A stretch of 64,000 nucleotides of DNA from Hominimerdicola alba 8 (GTDB taxonomy: Bacteria > Bacillota > Clostridia > Oscillospirales > Ruminococcaceae), in contig NZ_ADKM02000050.1 of assembly GCF_000178155.2 (NCBI RefSeq), positions 55,014 to 119,013 on the forward strand. Direction: 5' to 3'. The position numbers and the translations under genes are program-made. Positions 7,906-17,527 of the stretch are shown piece by piece; the first letter of the stretch is position 1, and each line of letters begins with the position of its first letter. Under the pieces are notes generated by a model. It searched no databases and was not told where the DNA came from. It saw nothing but the letters and a program-made list of their open reading frames with translations.

Positions 7906-10286
7906 TATCTCAGACCTCCTTCAATACAGTTTTCTATGCTGACGCTTCTGCCATCGACCGATGCTGTAGCATCTTCCTTGTTGATGACTACCACAACGTC
8001 CTTCTGACCATCTTTAGAATATGTTGTGGTGAACTCATTGCCGTCAGCGCTTACCTCGTACTTGCTGATGGTGTAGTCGCCCAGACCGCTCAGCAGTTCG
8101 TTTTCAGCCTTGAACTGGTTAGCCGCAGCATCAGTCCAGCCCTTGTAGTTGGTATAATACAGCTTGTTGTAGTCTGTATCCTGCAAAACATCGCTGTCTG
8201 CATAAGTGAAATCGTAGTGTATCTGCGAACCCGAAGCCAGCGCCAGCATGAATGTTTCATCAGTGTTGGAACTCTTGTTGATAGCGCTTGAAGAGTAAGG
8301 CAGATAGCCGTGAAGCACCATCTGATAGAACGGAATGTCGAAATCTGTCAGGTCAAATCCGCTTGACGATACGGGCACGCCTGTTACCGTAGAAACATAA
8401 GGCAGAACGTAAGCGTTAGCCTCATCAGCTATCAGTGAACCGATGGAAGACTGTGCTTTCTGATAGTTCTCGACCACAGTGTTCATGGTCTTGTTTCTGG
8501 AGTATGTGTCCTTTCTGGTGTAGTCGCCCACCAGTCTTGACGAGAACATACCGAAGCCTGCGTTCTTAACGCCCTTGTCACTGAAACTCTCGGTTATCTC
8601 TTCAAAGGTGTCCTGATACTTGCTGGGTGACAGCAGTGCAGGCGCAACGCCCTTCTGTGCAACGCCGAAGGACAGGCTGTAGGAAGACTGTCTTGAATAA
8701 GCATTGGATATCCTTATGGCTGTACTGGTCAGTGTCCAGTAGCCTGCGCTCGACTTGTTCATGGTGAAGTTGTTGAGCGATGGGTAAACAGTAACGCCGT
8801 CAGTACCCATGAAGTCCAGCATATCGCCCTTGCCGCCCAGTGTGCCCGAAGGCTTGAAGCCTGTGGAGATATTGCCCTTGATAGCGGCATTTGTCCAGTC
8901 GTTGTAGTTTACTGTGAAACCGCTGACGCCCTTGCCTTTAAGTTCGTCAACTATCTCACCTGCCTGGTCGAAGCCTGTTATCTCAGTCTTCAGGTTGAAA
9001 GGCAGACCCAGTATCGAAGTTCTCTTCAGCACGCCGCCGTACATATCGAGGTACAGCTGGTTATTTGGTGAAGCCTGCTGTTTCAGACCCTTTTCGTTTA
9101 TCAGGTAATTTCTGTAGACCTCAGCGCAGTCAGCGTAATTCACCATACCGCCGTCCTTTGAAGCAACGGGGTAGTAGTGTATGCCGAAGCGGTCGGTCTT
9201 GATACCGTCTTTCTCGAAAACGTTCAGCTTGTTGGCACTGTCGCCGCTCATGAAGAACGCATCTGACGAACGAGTTTCAAACTCAAAGTAGCAGTTGTTG
9301 TATACCTGCTTGTTCTGACCGCTGACCTGTGCCCTTGCGTAGACATTCGAGTCACCGTCAGTAGCTATGGCAACGATGCCGCTGTCGCCGTATACAGTGC
9401 TGAGTACGGGCAGATAAGCCTGCTCGGTAACTCTCGGCGCGGTCAGGGGTACCATTGTGTAATCTCTGCCGTATACCTGCTGTACGTAGTCGGGGTAGTT
9501 GCCCTTGCCGTTGTTGTAGTTGATGACAGCGCCGCTGCCATCGGGGATTATCATGTAACCCTCAGTGGGATTGCCCTCGTAATCGACCGAAGGTGTTGCC
9601 GCAAAATAGGGGCAAAGCTGTAGCTTTGTCAGTATCTTGCCGTCAACAGTCGAGATATTGTCCTCTTTTATCTCTGCGGTATCGACATACACATAAAGGC
9701 TGTCTTCACAGAGTTCATAGTGGACATCGAACTCAACGCCCTCTGAGTTGTAGTCATAGTGTATGACTGCGCCCTTGTCGTTGGTCTTCCACTTTACCTT
9801 CGCCTTATTGGAGTAAACAGGTGCAGCGGACTCAGTCCTCTTCTCCTGTCTGAGGTCACCGACCTTGATAGCACAGCTGGAAGCTATCTGCTTTCTCAGC
9901 GCTGTCTTCATCATGTCGCCCTTTTCGGGATCGACCACGATATCATCGGCATATACATTGATGGGCGAAGTCCACCAATAACTGTTTGTTTCCTTTACAT
10001 AAAGACCGAGTCTTTCGTTCTCTTCGTCGCCGTAGAGAATGAATTTGTCGTTCTCGCTGAGTTTCTGCGCCATAGCAGCAGCCTGCTCATTGCTGATCTT
10101 ATCGGGGAGTTTATCCTCGTCATCAGAGGTCACAGCGTCATCAGAAACCACTTCTTCAACAGTTTCCTCGACCGCCGCAGTATCCTCTTCGGCATCTGCC
10201 GAAGTTACTGCCATAGAACCCAGAGGCGTCAGCATTGCAAGACACAAACCAAAGACAACAGCTTTTTTATAACTTTTGTTTGCCAT
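7905..10286 (-). CDS. Secreted DUF5696-like protein of a sugar-transport cluster
   Basis: 793 residues. A signal peptide (hydrophobic residues about 10-30, cleavage after SADA) precedes an acidic linker and a large globular region without TM segments. The features fit DUF5696, a family I associate with carbohydrate ABC genes in Firmicutes. Long stretches such as GYMIIPDGSGAVINYNNGKG, KGVSGFTVNYNDWTNA and GTDGVTVYPSLNNF suggest a TIM-barrel-like glycosidase fold, but no catalytic pair can be assigned. There is no lipobox or anchor, so it may be retained by partners. A role in processing or holding oligosaccharide for the neighbouring importer is plausible but inferred. Confidence 0.65.
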   Translation of the reverse strand: MANKSYKKAVVFGLCLAMLTPLGSMAVTSADAEEDTAAVEETVEEVVSDDAVTSDDEDKLPDKISNEQAAAMAQKLSENDKFILYGDEENERLGLYVKETNSYWWTSPINVYADDIVVDPEKGDMMKTALRKQIASSCAIKVGDLRQEKRTESAAPVYSNKAKVKWKTNDKGAVIHYDYNSEGVEFDVHYELCEDSLYVYVDTAEIKEDNISTVDGKILTKLQLCPYFAATPSVDYEGNPTEGYMIIPDGSGAVINYNNGKGNYPDYVQQVYGRDYTMVPLTAPRVTEQAYLPVLSTVYGDSGIVAIATDGDSNVYARAQVSGQNKQVYNNCYFEFETRSSDAFFMSGDSANKLNVFEKDGIKTDRFGIHYYPVASKDGGMVNYADCAEVYRNYLINEKGLKQQASPNNQLYLDMYGGVLKRTSILGLPFNLKTEITGFDQAGEIVDELKGKGVSGFTVNYNDWTNAAIKGNISTGFKPSGTLGGKGDMLDFMGTDGVTVYPSLNNFTMNKSSAGYWTLTSTAIRISNAYSRQSSYSLSFGVAQKGVAPALLSPSKYQDTFEEITESFSDKGVKNAGFGMFSSRLVGDYTRKDTYSRNKTMNTVVENYQKAQSSIGSLIADEANAYVLPYVSTVTGVPVSSSGFDLTDFDIPFYQMVLHGYLPYSSSAINKSSNTDETFMLALASGSQIHYDFTYADSDVLQDTDYNKLYYTNYKGWTDAAANQFKAENELLSGLGDYTISKYEVSADGNEFTTTYSKDGQKDVVVVINKEDATASVDGRSVSIENCIEGGLR

Positions 10287-10306
10287 TTTTACACCACCGT
10301 TTCTAA

Positions 10307-10936
10307 TTAGCCTCGGATCCTATACGCGATCTCAGTGTAGATCTGATATATGAATACATAAACCTGCTGGAACAGCGAGAGCAGCAGTATCGCCAAAAAC
10401 AGTATCAGCAGCATAGCTACCAGTGTCAGCACCATCGAAATGAGGGTCTTGCCGAACGAATACTGGTGGCAGGCTCTCATCGCCTGTATCATCAGCACGA
10501 TAGACCAGCCAAAGCCCAGATAAGTCAGTGCAGTGATCCATATGGACTCTTCCTGTACGAGGAAATTCGAGAAGATCACCTTTACCAGTGTGCATACTAT
10601 AAAAGGTACCAGTGAATAAGCTGAATATATGCTTATCTTCCTGAAAGTGCCTTCGCCTTCCAGCAGTGTGCATATCGACCAGTTGCCGACGCACCATGTA
10701 AAGTAGTATACCACCGACTGGACTATCAGCGGAACAACGTTGAAGATCTTGACATAATTGTTGTTGAACTGGAAGCCCGTCAGCTGTCTGTCAGCCACCA
10801 TTGCAACGAACAGGAAGAAAACTATTATCAGGGCGATCTTCATTGAACCCTGTTTCTTCCATCTGAGGTCTTCAAAACCCTCGACCGGGTGGAAGATACA
10901 ATGTTTCAACCAGCCTACAGGTGTAAATTCATACAT
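10307..10936 (-). CDS. Yip1-family multi-pass membrane protein
   Basis: 209 residues with five predicted TM segments and a YIP1-like layout: an N-terminal cytoplasmic stretch (HPVEGFEDLRWKKQGS) followed by paired hydrophobic helices. Bacterial Yip1-like proteins have no settled biochemical role. I recall such proteins next to DUF5696 and carbohydrate permease genes in Clostridia. It starts at the ATG at 10934-10936 behind a GGGGAAG site, only 3 nt after the propeller/TPR gene, which implies co-translation. It may be an assembly or anchoring subunit; this is inference. Confidence 0.65.
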   Translation of the reverse strand: MYEFTPVGWLKHCIFHPVEGFEDLRWKKQGSMKIALIIVFFLFVAMVADRQLTGFQFNNNYVKIFNVVPLIVQSVVYYFTWCVGNWSICTLLEGEGTFRKISIYSAYSLVPFIVCTLVKVIFSNFLVQEESIWITALTYLGFGWSIVLMIQAMRACHQYSFGKTLISMVLTLVAMLLILFLAILLLSLFQQVYVFIYQIYTEIAYRIRG

Positions 10937-10939
10937 AGT

Positions 10940-12544
10940 TTATCTTCCCCCCCTATTTCTTGACTTTTTGCCGTACAGTCTGCCTTTCAGCAGGTACTTG
11001 CCTTTCTTGTGCATCTTTGACAGCACGAACAGGAACACGATGATGACTGCCAGCACGATGATGATGAGAGTGAAGTTCTCTCTCAAAAACTCTTCTCTTG
11101 CGTACTTGAACGCCCTGTCGTAGTCGTCCTGATCGTAGGCAGTTTCAAAGTAATCCAGCGCCTTGCTGTACTCGCCCTCATTCAGGGCTGCCTTGCCAAG
11201 ACCGATATACGCCATCGGGTAACCGCCATCTCTTGCGATAACGTTCTGCCAGATAGGTTTCGCTTCGGAATATCTGCCCTGATCGTAAAGTTCAACAGCC
11301 TCGTGCATCAGTGCACCGAATGTGGTTTCGGAATAGATGGTAACATCGTTCTTTGAACCGTCTATTACGTAGATATTGTTGTTGTAAGCCTCGACCGCGT
11401 TGGGGTTCGAGAAACTGCCTCTCTGGTCGTTGGTAGAGTTCTTTGTACCAAAGATGCAGAGGAGTCTTGCATTTCTGTCATACTGGAAAACTCGTCCCGT
11501 TGAGAAGTCCAGCACGTTTATCAGACCGTTGTCAGACACACAGATATCAGTCAGTCTGGTAGAATAGGTCTGGTTCTGTGTCGGGTCATACTCAGATGCG
11601 ATATCACCGAACTTGTATTCGTTGCCCGCTGAGTTGTCCCAGATGTTGTAGCCTGCGGGATTCAGCTTCTTTACAGCGTCCGTAGTGGTGTTAGCCGCTT
11701 CGGTGACGGTGTAGATGAAGCCGCCGTCGTCGATATCGAAGTTTGCATACTCAACAGGTACATTTCTTGTCATACCTGAGATCTGCTCGTTCGATGCGAA
11801 CTTTCTCCAGAGTTTCTGTGCGATAACGGCAGCTGTTACCTCAACTCGGTTAGCGCCGTAGTAACCCTGGAACTTGCCCGAACGGTTGAACTGCACCGCA
11901 CCCTGATTGACAGAGGTACAAACTGCATACACGTTCTCGGCAAAGTCTGCAACGACCTTAGATGGGTTGAAAGTTTCTACTGTGTAAAGGTCGGTATCAG
12001 GTCTTGTATACTCCTTGACGATCTCCAGTTCGGTATCAGACTTTACCTTAGCCTTTACGACTCTTGAATTTTCATAGTCTGCGATGTAGATGTAAAGGGG
12101 CTTGTCATCATACAGACTTCTCTTTACATACACACCCGACGGGGAAGCGAATCGGCTTCCGTCGGACAGTTCTGCGTAAGCACCTATGATATTGAGCTGG
12201 TCATCAAGTCTGAGGATACGGTTATTGTCGGTATCCGCTATCCAGAACTCTTTCTCATCGGGGTCGAAGTACATGTCCTTTGGGTTTGACAGCCTTGCCG
12301 ATGCAGTTTCACTTAGAAACAGCGGGTCGGCAGGGTCGGACAGCCTGCTCAGTCCCATGTCATAGCCTGTAACTGTCTTGTCGATACGGTAAGCGTTCTG
12401 CGAGGGTATCGAGTCGTTCCAGGTATCGTAGATGTAGGACTTGTAAGGCTCAGCTGCGAAGGCGTCCAGCGTCATCGACATAGCGGCGACTGCTGCCAGC
12501 CCTGCGCAGAGAATTTTCTTAAAAGAATTTTTTATTCTCAACAC
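10940..12544 (-). CDS. Extracellular NHL-type beta-propeller plus TPR protein with C-terminal membrane anchor
   Basis: 534 residues. Order: N-terminal signal sequence (about 1-30), NHL-like propeller repeats (about 80-400) with SNPKDMYFDPDEKEFWIADTDNNRILR as the clearest first repeat split over two blades, two TPR-like repeats at about 408-475 (ALMHEAVELYDQGRYSEA and GLGKAALNEGEYSKALDYFE), then one TM helix at about 490-512 and a basic cytoplasmic tail. Translation starts at GTG 12544 behind AAGGTG. The architecture is a wall-facing protein-interaction platform tethered to the membrane. No catalytic motif was seen. Within the transporter unit it looks like a scaffold for the secreted proteins; that is inference. 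Confidence 0.7.
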   Translation of the reverse strand: MLRIKNSFKKILCAGLAAVAAMSMTLDAFAAEPYKSYIYDTWNDSIPSQNAYRIDKTVTGYDMGLSRLSDPADPLFLSETASARLSNPKDMYFDPDEKEFWIADTDNNRILRLDDQLNIIGAYAELSDGSRFASPSGVYVKRSLYDDKPLYIYIADYENSRVVKAKVKSDTELEIVKEYTRPDTDLYTVETFNPSKVVADFAENVYAVCTSVNQGAVQFNRSGKFQGYYGANRVEVTAAVIAQKLWRKFASNEQISGMTRNVPVEYANFDIDDGGFIYTVTEAANTTTDAVKKLNPAGYNIWDNSAGNEYKFGDIASEYDPTQNQTYSTRLTDICVSDNGLINVLDFSTGRVFQYDRNARLLCIFGTKNSTNDQRGSFSNPNAVEAYNNNIYVIDGSKNDVTIYSETTFGALMHEAVELYDQGRYSEAKPIWQNVIARDGGYPMAYIGLGKAALNEGEYSKALDYFETAYDQDDYDRAFKYAREEFLRENFTLIIIVLAVIIVFLFVLSKMHKKGKYLLKGRLYGKKSRNRGGR

Positions 12545-12588
12545 TACTTATCACCTTTTTCCTTTTCATATCTTTTGTCGGATACTTA

Positions 12589-13488
12589 TCAATCCTTCAT
12601 ACCTGAGTTCGCCATAGTTTCCATAACGTTGCCCTGAGCGACAAGGAATACCAGCAGCGGAGGAATGAGCAGTACAACGCTCGATGCGAAGGTAACACCC
12701 TGACGGGCAAGACCTGCCGCAGATATCTGCTGTACTACAGTAGGTAGTGTTTTGAGTTCTTCTGAGTATGTCAGTGCGCCGCCCTGCATGTTCCATGCGC
12801 CCTGGAATGCAAAAATGATAAGCGTCATAAGAGCGGGCTTTGAGTTGGGAACGACTATCTGCCAGCATATCCTGAAAAGGCTCGCACCATCGACCTTTGC
12901 AGCCTCTACCATAGCGTCGTGTATGGTAGACATCGACTGACGCATCAGGTACAGACCGATCGAAGTGGAGATGCTGGGGAGTATCAGTGCCCAGTAGGTA
13001 TCTATCATGTGCAGCTTAGCCATTACCATGAACTGCATGATCCATGTAGCGTTTGAAGCAAACAGCAGCGCAAGCACGATGATCTGGTTGATGATCTTAT
13101 CACCGGGGAACCTGCACTTAGCCAGTACGAATGCCGCACAGCAGCACACGAAGAGGTTCGCAGCACAGATAACGATGGTGATGAAGAAGCTGTTGAAGAT
13201 ATATCTCGACAGCGGCACCTGCCATGAGTTCGCCGCAACTCTGAACATATCCGAGAAGTTTCTTCCCGTTGGGTTTATAACGTACAGCTTCGGCGGGAAC
13301 ACGAAAAGTTCTTCAACAGGCTTAAGTGACTGTATCACCGAATAGTACAGCGGGAATACCATGAATGCACCCAGAAGCACTAAGAATATGAAAATGCACA
13401 CATCTCCTGCACGAGAGCCGTTGATAGGCTTCTTGTTCGCAGAAACTTTGAGCTTTTCGATAGACTGCTTTTTTCTTCTTCTAGCCAT
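12589..13488 (-). CDS. Carbohydrate ABC transporter permease, MalG type (first pair)
   Basis: 299 residues, six predicted TMs, with the EAA coupling loop EAAKVDGASLFRICWQIVVP near residue 192 and a QSLKPVEELF segment after TM1 typical of MalG-type sugar permeases. A basic N-terminus (MARRRKKQ) sets the cytoplasmic side. It follows its MalF-type partner by 18 nt. Its sequence differs clearly from the other MalG-type gene at 5888-6937, so the two pairs are not a recent duplication. Confidence 0.88.
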   Translation of the reverse strand: MARRRKKQSIEKLKVSANKKPINGSRAGDVCIFIFLVLLGAFMVFPLYYSVIQSLKPVEELFVFPPKLYVINPTGRNFSDMFRVAANSWQVPLSRYIFNSFFITIVICAANLFVCCCAAFVLAKCRFPGDKIINQIIVLALLFASNATWIMQFMVMAKLHMIDTYWALILPSISTSIGLYLMRQSMSTIHDAMVEAAKVDGASLFRICWQIVVPNSKPALMTLIIFAFQGAWNMQGGALTYSEELKTLPTVVQQISAAGLARQGVTFASSVVLLIPPLLVFLVAQGNVMETMANSGMKD

Positions 13489-13506
13489 TTGAAATATTCC
13501 CCCCTT

Positions 13507-14442
13507 TTAATCAAGATACTTGCCAAGTATCCAGTTGACACCTTTATTGGCAAGAAGCATCGCAGCGAACAGCACGAAGCATATCGCAGACGAGTAGCCC
13601 ATCTCATAACGTACCCAGCCGTAGTCGGTCGCGTGGTTCATTATGGTATGTGCTGCGTAGTCGGTAGAAGGCAGACCAACGAGGTTCTGACCTACCATAC
13701 CAACTGTGAACGAAGTGGATATCTGCATAACAGCAGCGAACAGCAGCTGGGGTCCCATCGAGGGGATAGTGATCTTGAAAAGTTCCTGCCATCTGTTCTT
13801 GATGCCTTCGATAGCGCCCGCCTCGTACATCGACTTGTCGATATTCTGGAAGCCTGCACGTATCGCAAGGAAGCCTGCGCCCATCGACATCCACAGCTGC
13901 ACGATGATAACGACTGTCAGTATGTACTTGGTATCAGTTATCCACTGTGCAGGAGATTTGAGTATACCCAGATCCATCAGCACAGCATTCAGGTAACCGT
14001 AGGAGTCGCCCGAAAGTATCAGCTGCCATGTGACATATACCGATGTGGTCATCGAAGGTGCATAGAATACGAATGTGAAGAATGTTTTCAGGAATGCGTT
14101 CATCTCGTTTATCAGCCACGCTATCAGGAAGCTGAGGACGTAAGAGAACGGACCTGTGAAGATCGCGAATATCAGGGTATTTCTGACAGCGATCAGGAAT
14201 ACATCGTCGTTTACGAACAGTGTGTAAAAGTTCGACAGACCCACCCATTTGGGCATCTGTATCATGTTGAAGTTTGTAAAGCCCATAGGCAGGGACATTA
14301 CAACGGGTACTACCGTGAAGATGATAAAGAAGATCATGAAAGGAATGAGCATGAAGTAGCAGCCCTTATTCGCCTTCATCATGTGCCAGGTATAAGCCCC
14401 TCTGCCCTGTTTGTTCATAGGGCCTTGTGTTTTTTTAGCCAT
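13507..14442 (-). CDS. Carbohydrate ABC transporter permease, MalF type (first pair)
   Basis: 311 residues with six predicted TMs and the EAA-type loop EAGAIEGIKNRWQELFKITIP near residue 211. This identifies it as a MalF/UgpA-type subunit that would form a channel with the 12589-13488 product. The ATG at 14442 has an AAAGGAGAG site. It lies 17 nt downstream of the solute-binding-protein gene, so binding protein and first permease pair form the classic importer order. Confidence 0.88.
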   Translation of the reverse strand: MAKKTQGPMNKQGRGAYTWHMMKANKGCYFMLIPFMIFFIIFTVVPVVMSLPMGFTNFNMIQMPKWVGLSNFYTLFVNDDVFLIAVRNTLIFAIFTGPFSYVLSFLIAWLINEMNAFLKTFFTFVFYAPSMTTSVYVTWQLILSGDSYGYLNAVLMDLGILKSPAQWITDTKYILTVVIIVQLWMSMGAGFLAIRAGFQNIDKSMYEAGAIEGIKNRWQELFKITIPSMGPQLLFAAVMQISTSFTVGMVGQNLVGLPSTDYAAHTIMNHATDYGWVRYEMGYSSAICFVLFAAMLLANKGVNWILGKYLD

Positions 14443-14459
14443 AACACACTCTCCTTTCC

Positions 14460-17399
14460 TTAGTCTAAACCGAGGTCTTCACGCTTACGTGTGATCTCGT
14501 CGTTGATATCCTTGTTGTACCAGAACAGGGTATCTCTTGCATTCTCGTTGTCGTTTACGACACTTCTGAATGCGTTCATTACGTTTCTTGTTACGCCGTA
14601 AGAAGCGGGGATTATCGGTATCTCTACCTGTGCATTCATCTGATCCAGCAGCAGGTCAGCTTCCTTTGTTGTCCATGACAGACCTCTCAGAGCCTCCTGG
14701 TTAGCAGTGGAGTAACGACCCATAGGACCGAGTACAGATTCGATGTTGTTGCCGTACTTCATCTGTGTATCAGCACTTGTGAACCACTTGATGAAGTCCC
14801 ATGCAGCCTGATGGTCGGGCGCCTTTTTGAAGATAACGCAGCACTGACCCTCAGAGTTTGCAGCGTGGTTGAGGTTGCCGTTCTCGTCAAAAGTACCGGG
14901 AACTGCCCTGAACGACCAGCAGCCCTTTATTTCAGGTGCCGCAGCAGTCAGCTGGTTGTAGAACGAGTAGTCGTTGACCAGTACAGGCATGTCGCCCTGT
15001 CTGAAACGTGTGAATGCGTCATAAGTCTGTTCAAAGCTGTATGTGGTATAGAACTTTGTCCAGGTATCGAAAGCGTTGATAGCTTCCTGAGTATCAAAAG
15101 TAGTTTTCTTCTGGTCGGCAGTGTAGTAGTTAAGACCCTGCTGAAGCACCATCATAGCGAAAGTGTTGCCGTTCTCGGTAACAGCCGATACCATTGTAAC
15201 GCCCGCACTTGCAGTCGCAGGAAGTCTAAGACCGACTTCGAGGTAGTTTCTCTGGAGAGTAGGCAGGCAGTTGATTATCCTGTCCCACGATACCAGATCA
15301 TATTCGGGGTCGATGCCGTACTCTGCAAGTATATCCGATCTGTAGAACAGCATCGGGAAGTTCTGTGTGCATGGCAGACCGTAAACGCCGCCGTCGTAGG
15401 TATACAGAGTCATTATATTGGGTGCGAATCTCTGTATGGTTTCCTCATAATCGGGGAACTGTGTGATATCGACCAGCGTATCTCTTACCGCCAGCTGAAT
15501 GGGGTAGTCGCCGCCCAGGAAGAGCGCCATATCAGGACCCTTGCCCGAGAATGTAGCCTCAGTGATACCGCCCTGTACCAGTTTGAGGTTGATCTTGGAA
15601 TTTGAAGTCGCATTGTAGTCGCTGTCTATCAGTTCCTTGATAACTACCGCGTTATCACGTCCGAGAGTTATCCAGCACTCCTGTGCAGCTGCATCTTCAT
15701 CGTTTGAAAGCGAGTTGTAGTCCTCAAAGAACGAGCCAATGAAAGACTGGAAGCCGTGACCTACAGTGCCGAAGAAAGAGGTGTCGCATTCAGAGAACGA
15801 AGTGTCATCCGAGCAAAGTTCGATCTTGTCAACCTCAAGAGGCTGCATCCTGTAAGTATTTATAAAGGTCGAAACCGCAGTAACGTTATCCTTGATCTGT
15901 CCCATCATTTCAGGGATTATATCAGGCTTCTTCACACATTTGTCAAGTACGATCGCCATTTTTTCCAGCGTTTCAGCCTCTGTTCCGCCTGAGCCTGAAA
16001 GACGCTCGATCTCTTTTTTCTCCTGTCTGAGCAGCTTTGCGTTGTACTCAAAGTCACCGAGAATATCGGGGATAGCAACATCTATCATGTAGTTGTTGTA
16101 CTCATCGGGAGAAGGACCTGTGATCTGTCTGATCTGGCGGTAGTAGCTGTTGATGTCGAAAACAACATCGTCCAGTTCGCCCATGATCTCACCGATCTCA
16201 CCGGGTACGGCTTCGAGAGTAAGCGTATTGGTGCCTGCCTCAAAGAAGTACAGCATGGGGTTGCCCGCCTTGTTTGAAGGTGATACAACGCTCCAGTCGG
16301 TGTCATAGTAGAACTTGATCTGCTCCGACTCCTTGTTGGGCACCTCGCCGTTTATGTACAGTCTTCTGTTCGAGTACATGCCTCGCATCTGATCCTGTCT
16401 GCCGAAGATGCCTATTTTATAGTAGCCCGCCTGAGGAACGTTGAACTCCCATGTGACAGACTGTGTTGACTGATTCCAGTTGTTGCCGCCGCCGATGGTA
16501 TTATACCTTGTTTTGGTGGGGCTGTAACCCTTTGAACTTGAAGTCATGTAAGAAGTCTTGTCCGATGTGGGGTAAAGTGTTCGCGATGACTTGTAGTTCG
16601 CAGTTTCACCCTCAAGAGTTATCATCTGCCCTTTCAGCTGCGAAACATCGTTAGCCGAAGGTGACTCATACTCCTTAGGCTCTTTATAATTGTATACCTT
16701 GATATCGCCCAGCACGAACTGTGCCTTGTCCGAATCGATAGTCAGCACATGTTTGCCCTCAGTCATAAAGAACTGCAAAGGTTCATTGTACAGACCGTCA
16801 ACATCAGCTACGGGCTTATCCATCTGCCACGACGGGAACTCCACCTGACCGGGACGCATATCGTTGCCCTTTGCGTCCTCGCCTATTTCGCCGTCATTGA
16901 CCCACACCTTATCAAGTGTGATACGCTGAGCTGTGCCGTAGGGGCTTTCACCGTCTATCAGCAGCGAGAACTCAATGTCATTGGTAGTGCCCGGCAGTGC
17001 ATAGTAGGACATTTTCAGGTTGTATCTGCCGTCCTGTGGGATATCCACCTCGTAGGAAACAGAGCCCTGCTGGTTTGCCCAGTAAAGCACATCATCGACA
17101 CCCTCAAAGCTGGTATCAGTACCCAGCACAAGGTCAGCACTGACCGAGTCGGGTATATAATCCGAGCCTTTTATGACTATCTCATCGATATTCGGTCTTG
17201 CGGTATCCTCATACTTCTCCAGATACTTGCTGTAAGAAGTCTGACGTATACTGTCAGTACCTGTCATCGATTCCGAGCTTTCGTCCTGGGTGTCCAGAGA
17301 GTTGTTTTGGTCTGCAAAAGCCGTCGGAACAAAGCAGCTGACACTCAGACTGAGCGCTACAGCAGAGCAAACAACACGCCTAAACATTGTGTTTTTCAC
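14460..17399 (-). CDS. Solute-binding protein fused to two jelly-roll (CBM-like) domains
   Basis: 979 residues from GTG 17399, chosen because an AAGGGTGG site lies 8 nt upstream; an alternative GTG at 17411 would place that site inside the frame. Order: signal peptide ending AFA, two predicted beta-sandwich domains resembling carbohydrate-binding modules (about 80-245 and 260-420), a helical connector (440-520), then a family-1 extracellular solute-binding domain (about 530-979) with GPDMALFLGG, LPCTQNFPMLFYRSD and AWDFIKWFTS. Typical sugar-binding proteins have 400-450 residues and a lipobox; neither holds here. It is probably an oligosaccharide capture protein whose extra domains grip polymer. 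How it is kept at the cell is unclear. Confidence 0.75.
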   Translation of the reverse strand: MKNTMFRRVVCSAVALSLSVSCFVPTAFADQNNSLDTQDESSESMTGTDSIRQTSYSKYLEKYEDTARPNIDEIVIKGSDYIPDSVSADLVLGTDTSFEGVDDVLYWANQQGSVSYEVDIPQDGRYNLKMSYYALPGTTNDIEFSLLIDGESPYGTAQRITLDKVWVNDGEIGEDAKGNDMRPGQVEFPSWQMDKPVADVDGLYNEPLQFFMTEGKHVLTIDSDKAQFVLGDIKVYNYKEPKEYESPSANDVSQLKGQMITLEGETANYKSSRTLYPTSDKTSYMTSSSKGYSPTKTRYNTIGGGNNWNQSTQSVTWEFNVPQAGYYKIGIFGRQDQMRGMYSNRRLYINGEVPNKESEQIKFYYDTDWSVVSPSNKAGNPMLYFFEAGTNTLTLEAVPGEIGEIMGELDDVVFDINSYYRQIRQITGPSPDEYNNYMIDVAIPDILGDFEYNAKLLRQEKKEIERLSGSGGTEAETLEKMAIVLDKCVKKPDIIPEMMGQIKDNVTAVSTFINTYRMQPLEVDKIELCSDDTSFSECDTSFFGTVGHGFQSFIGSFFEDYNSLSNDEDAAAQECWITLGRDNAVVIKELIDSDYNATSNSKINLKLVQGGITEATFSGKGPDMALFLGGDYPIQLAVRDTLVDITQFPDYEETIQRFAPNIMTLYTYDGGVYGLPCTQNFPMLFYRSDILAEYGIDPEYDLVSWDRIINCLPTLQRNYLEVGLRLPATASAGVTMVSAVTENGNTFAMMVLQQGLNYYTADQKKTTFDTQEAINAFDTWTKFYTTYSFEQTYDAFTRFRQGDMPVLVNDYSFYNQLTAAAPEIKGCWSFRAVPGTFDENGNLNHAANSEGQCCVIFKKAPDHQAAWDFIKWFTSADTQMKYGNNIESVLGPMGRYSTANQEALRGLSWTTKEADLLLDQMNAQVEIPIIPASYGVTRNVMNAFRSVVNDNENARDTLFWYNKDINDEITRKREDLGLD

Positions 17400-17527
17400 T
17401 ATTGAATCCACCCTTTCTCAAAATGTAGTGTGTGTAAAAAGCCTGAGATCCTCACTGTTTTCCGACCGCTCGTGTGTCATAAAAGTATACAGATCCCATT
17501 TATCTTAAGCCCGCAGGCTCAATGATC

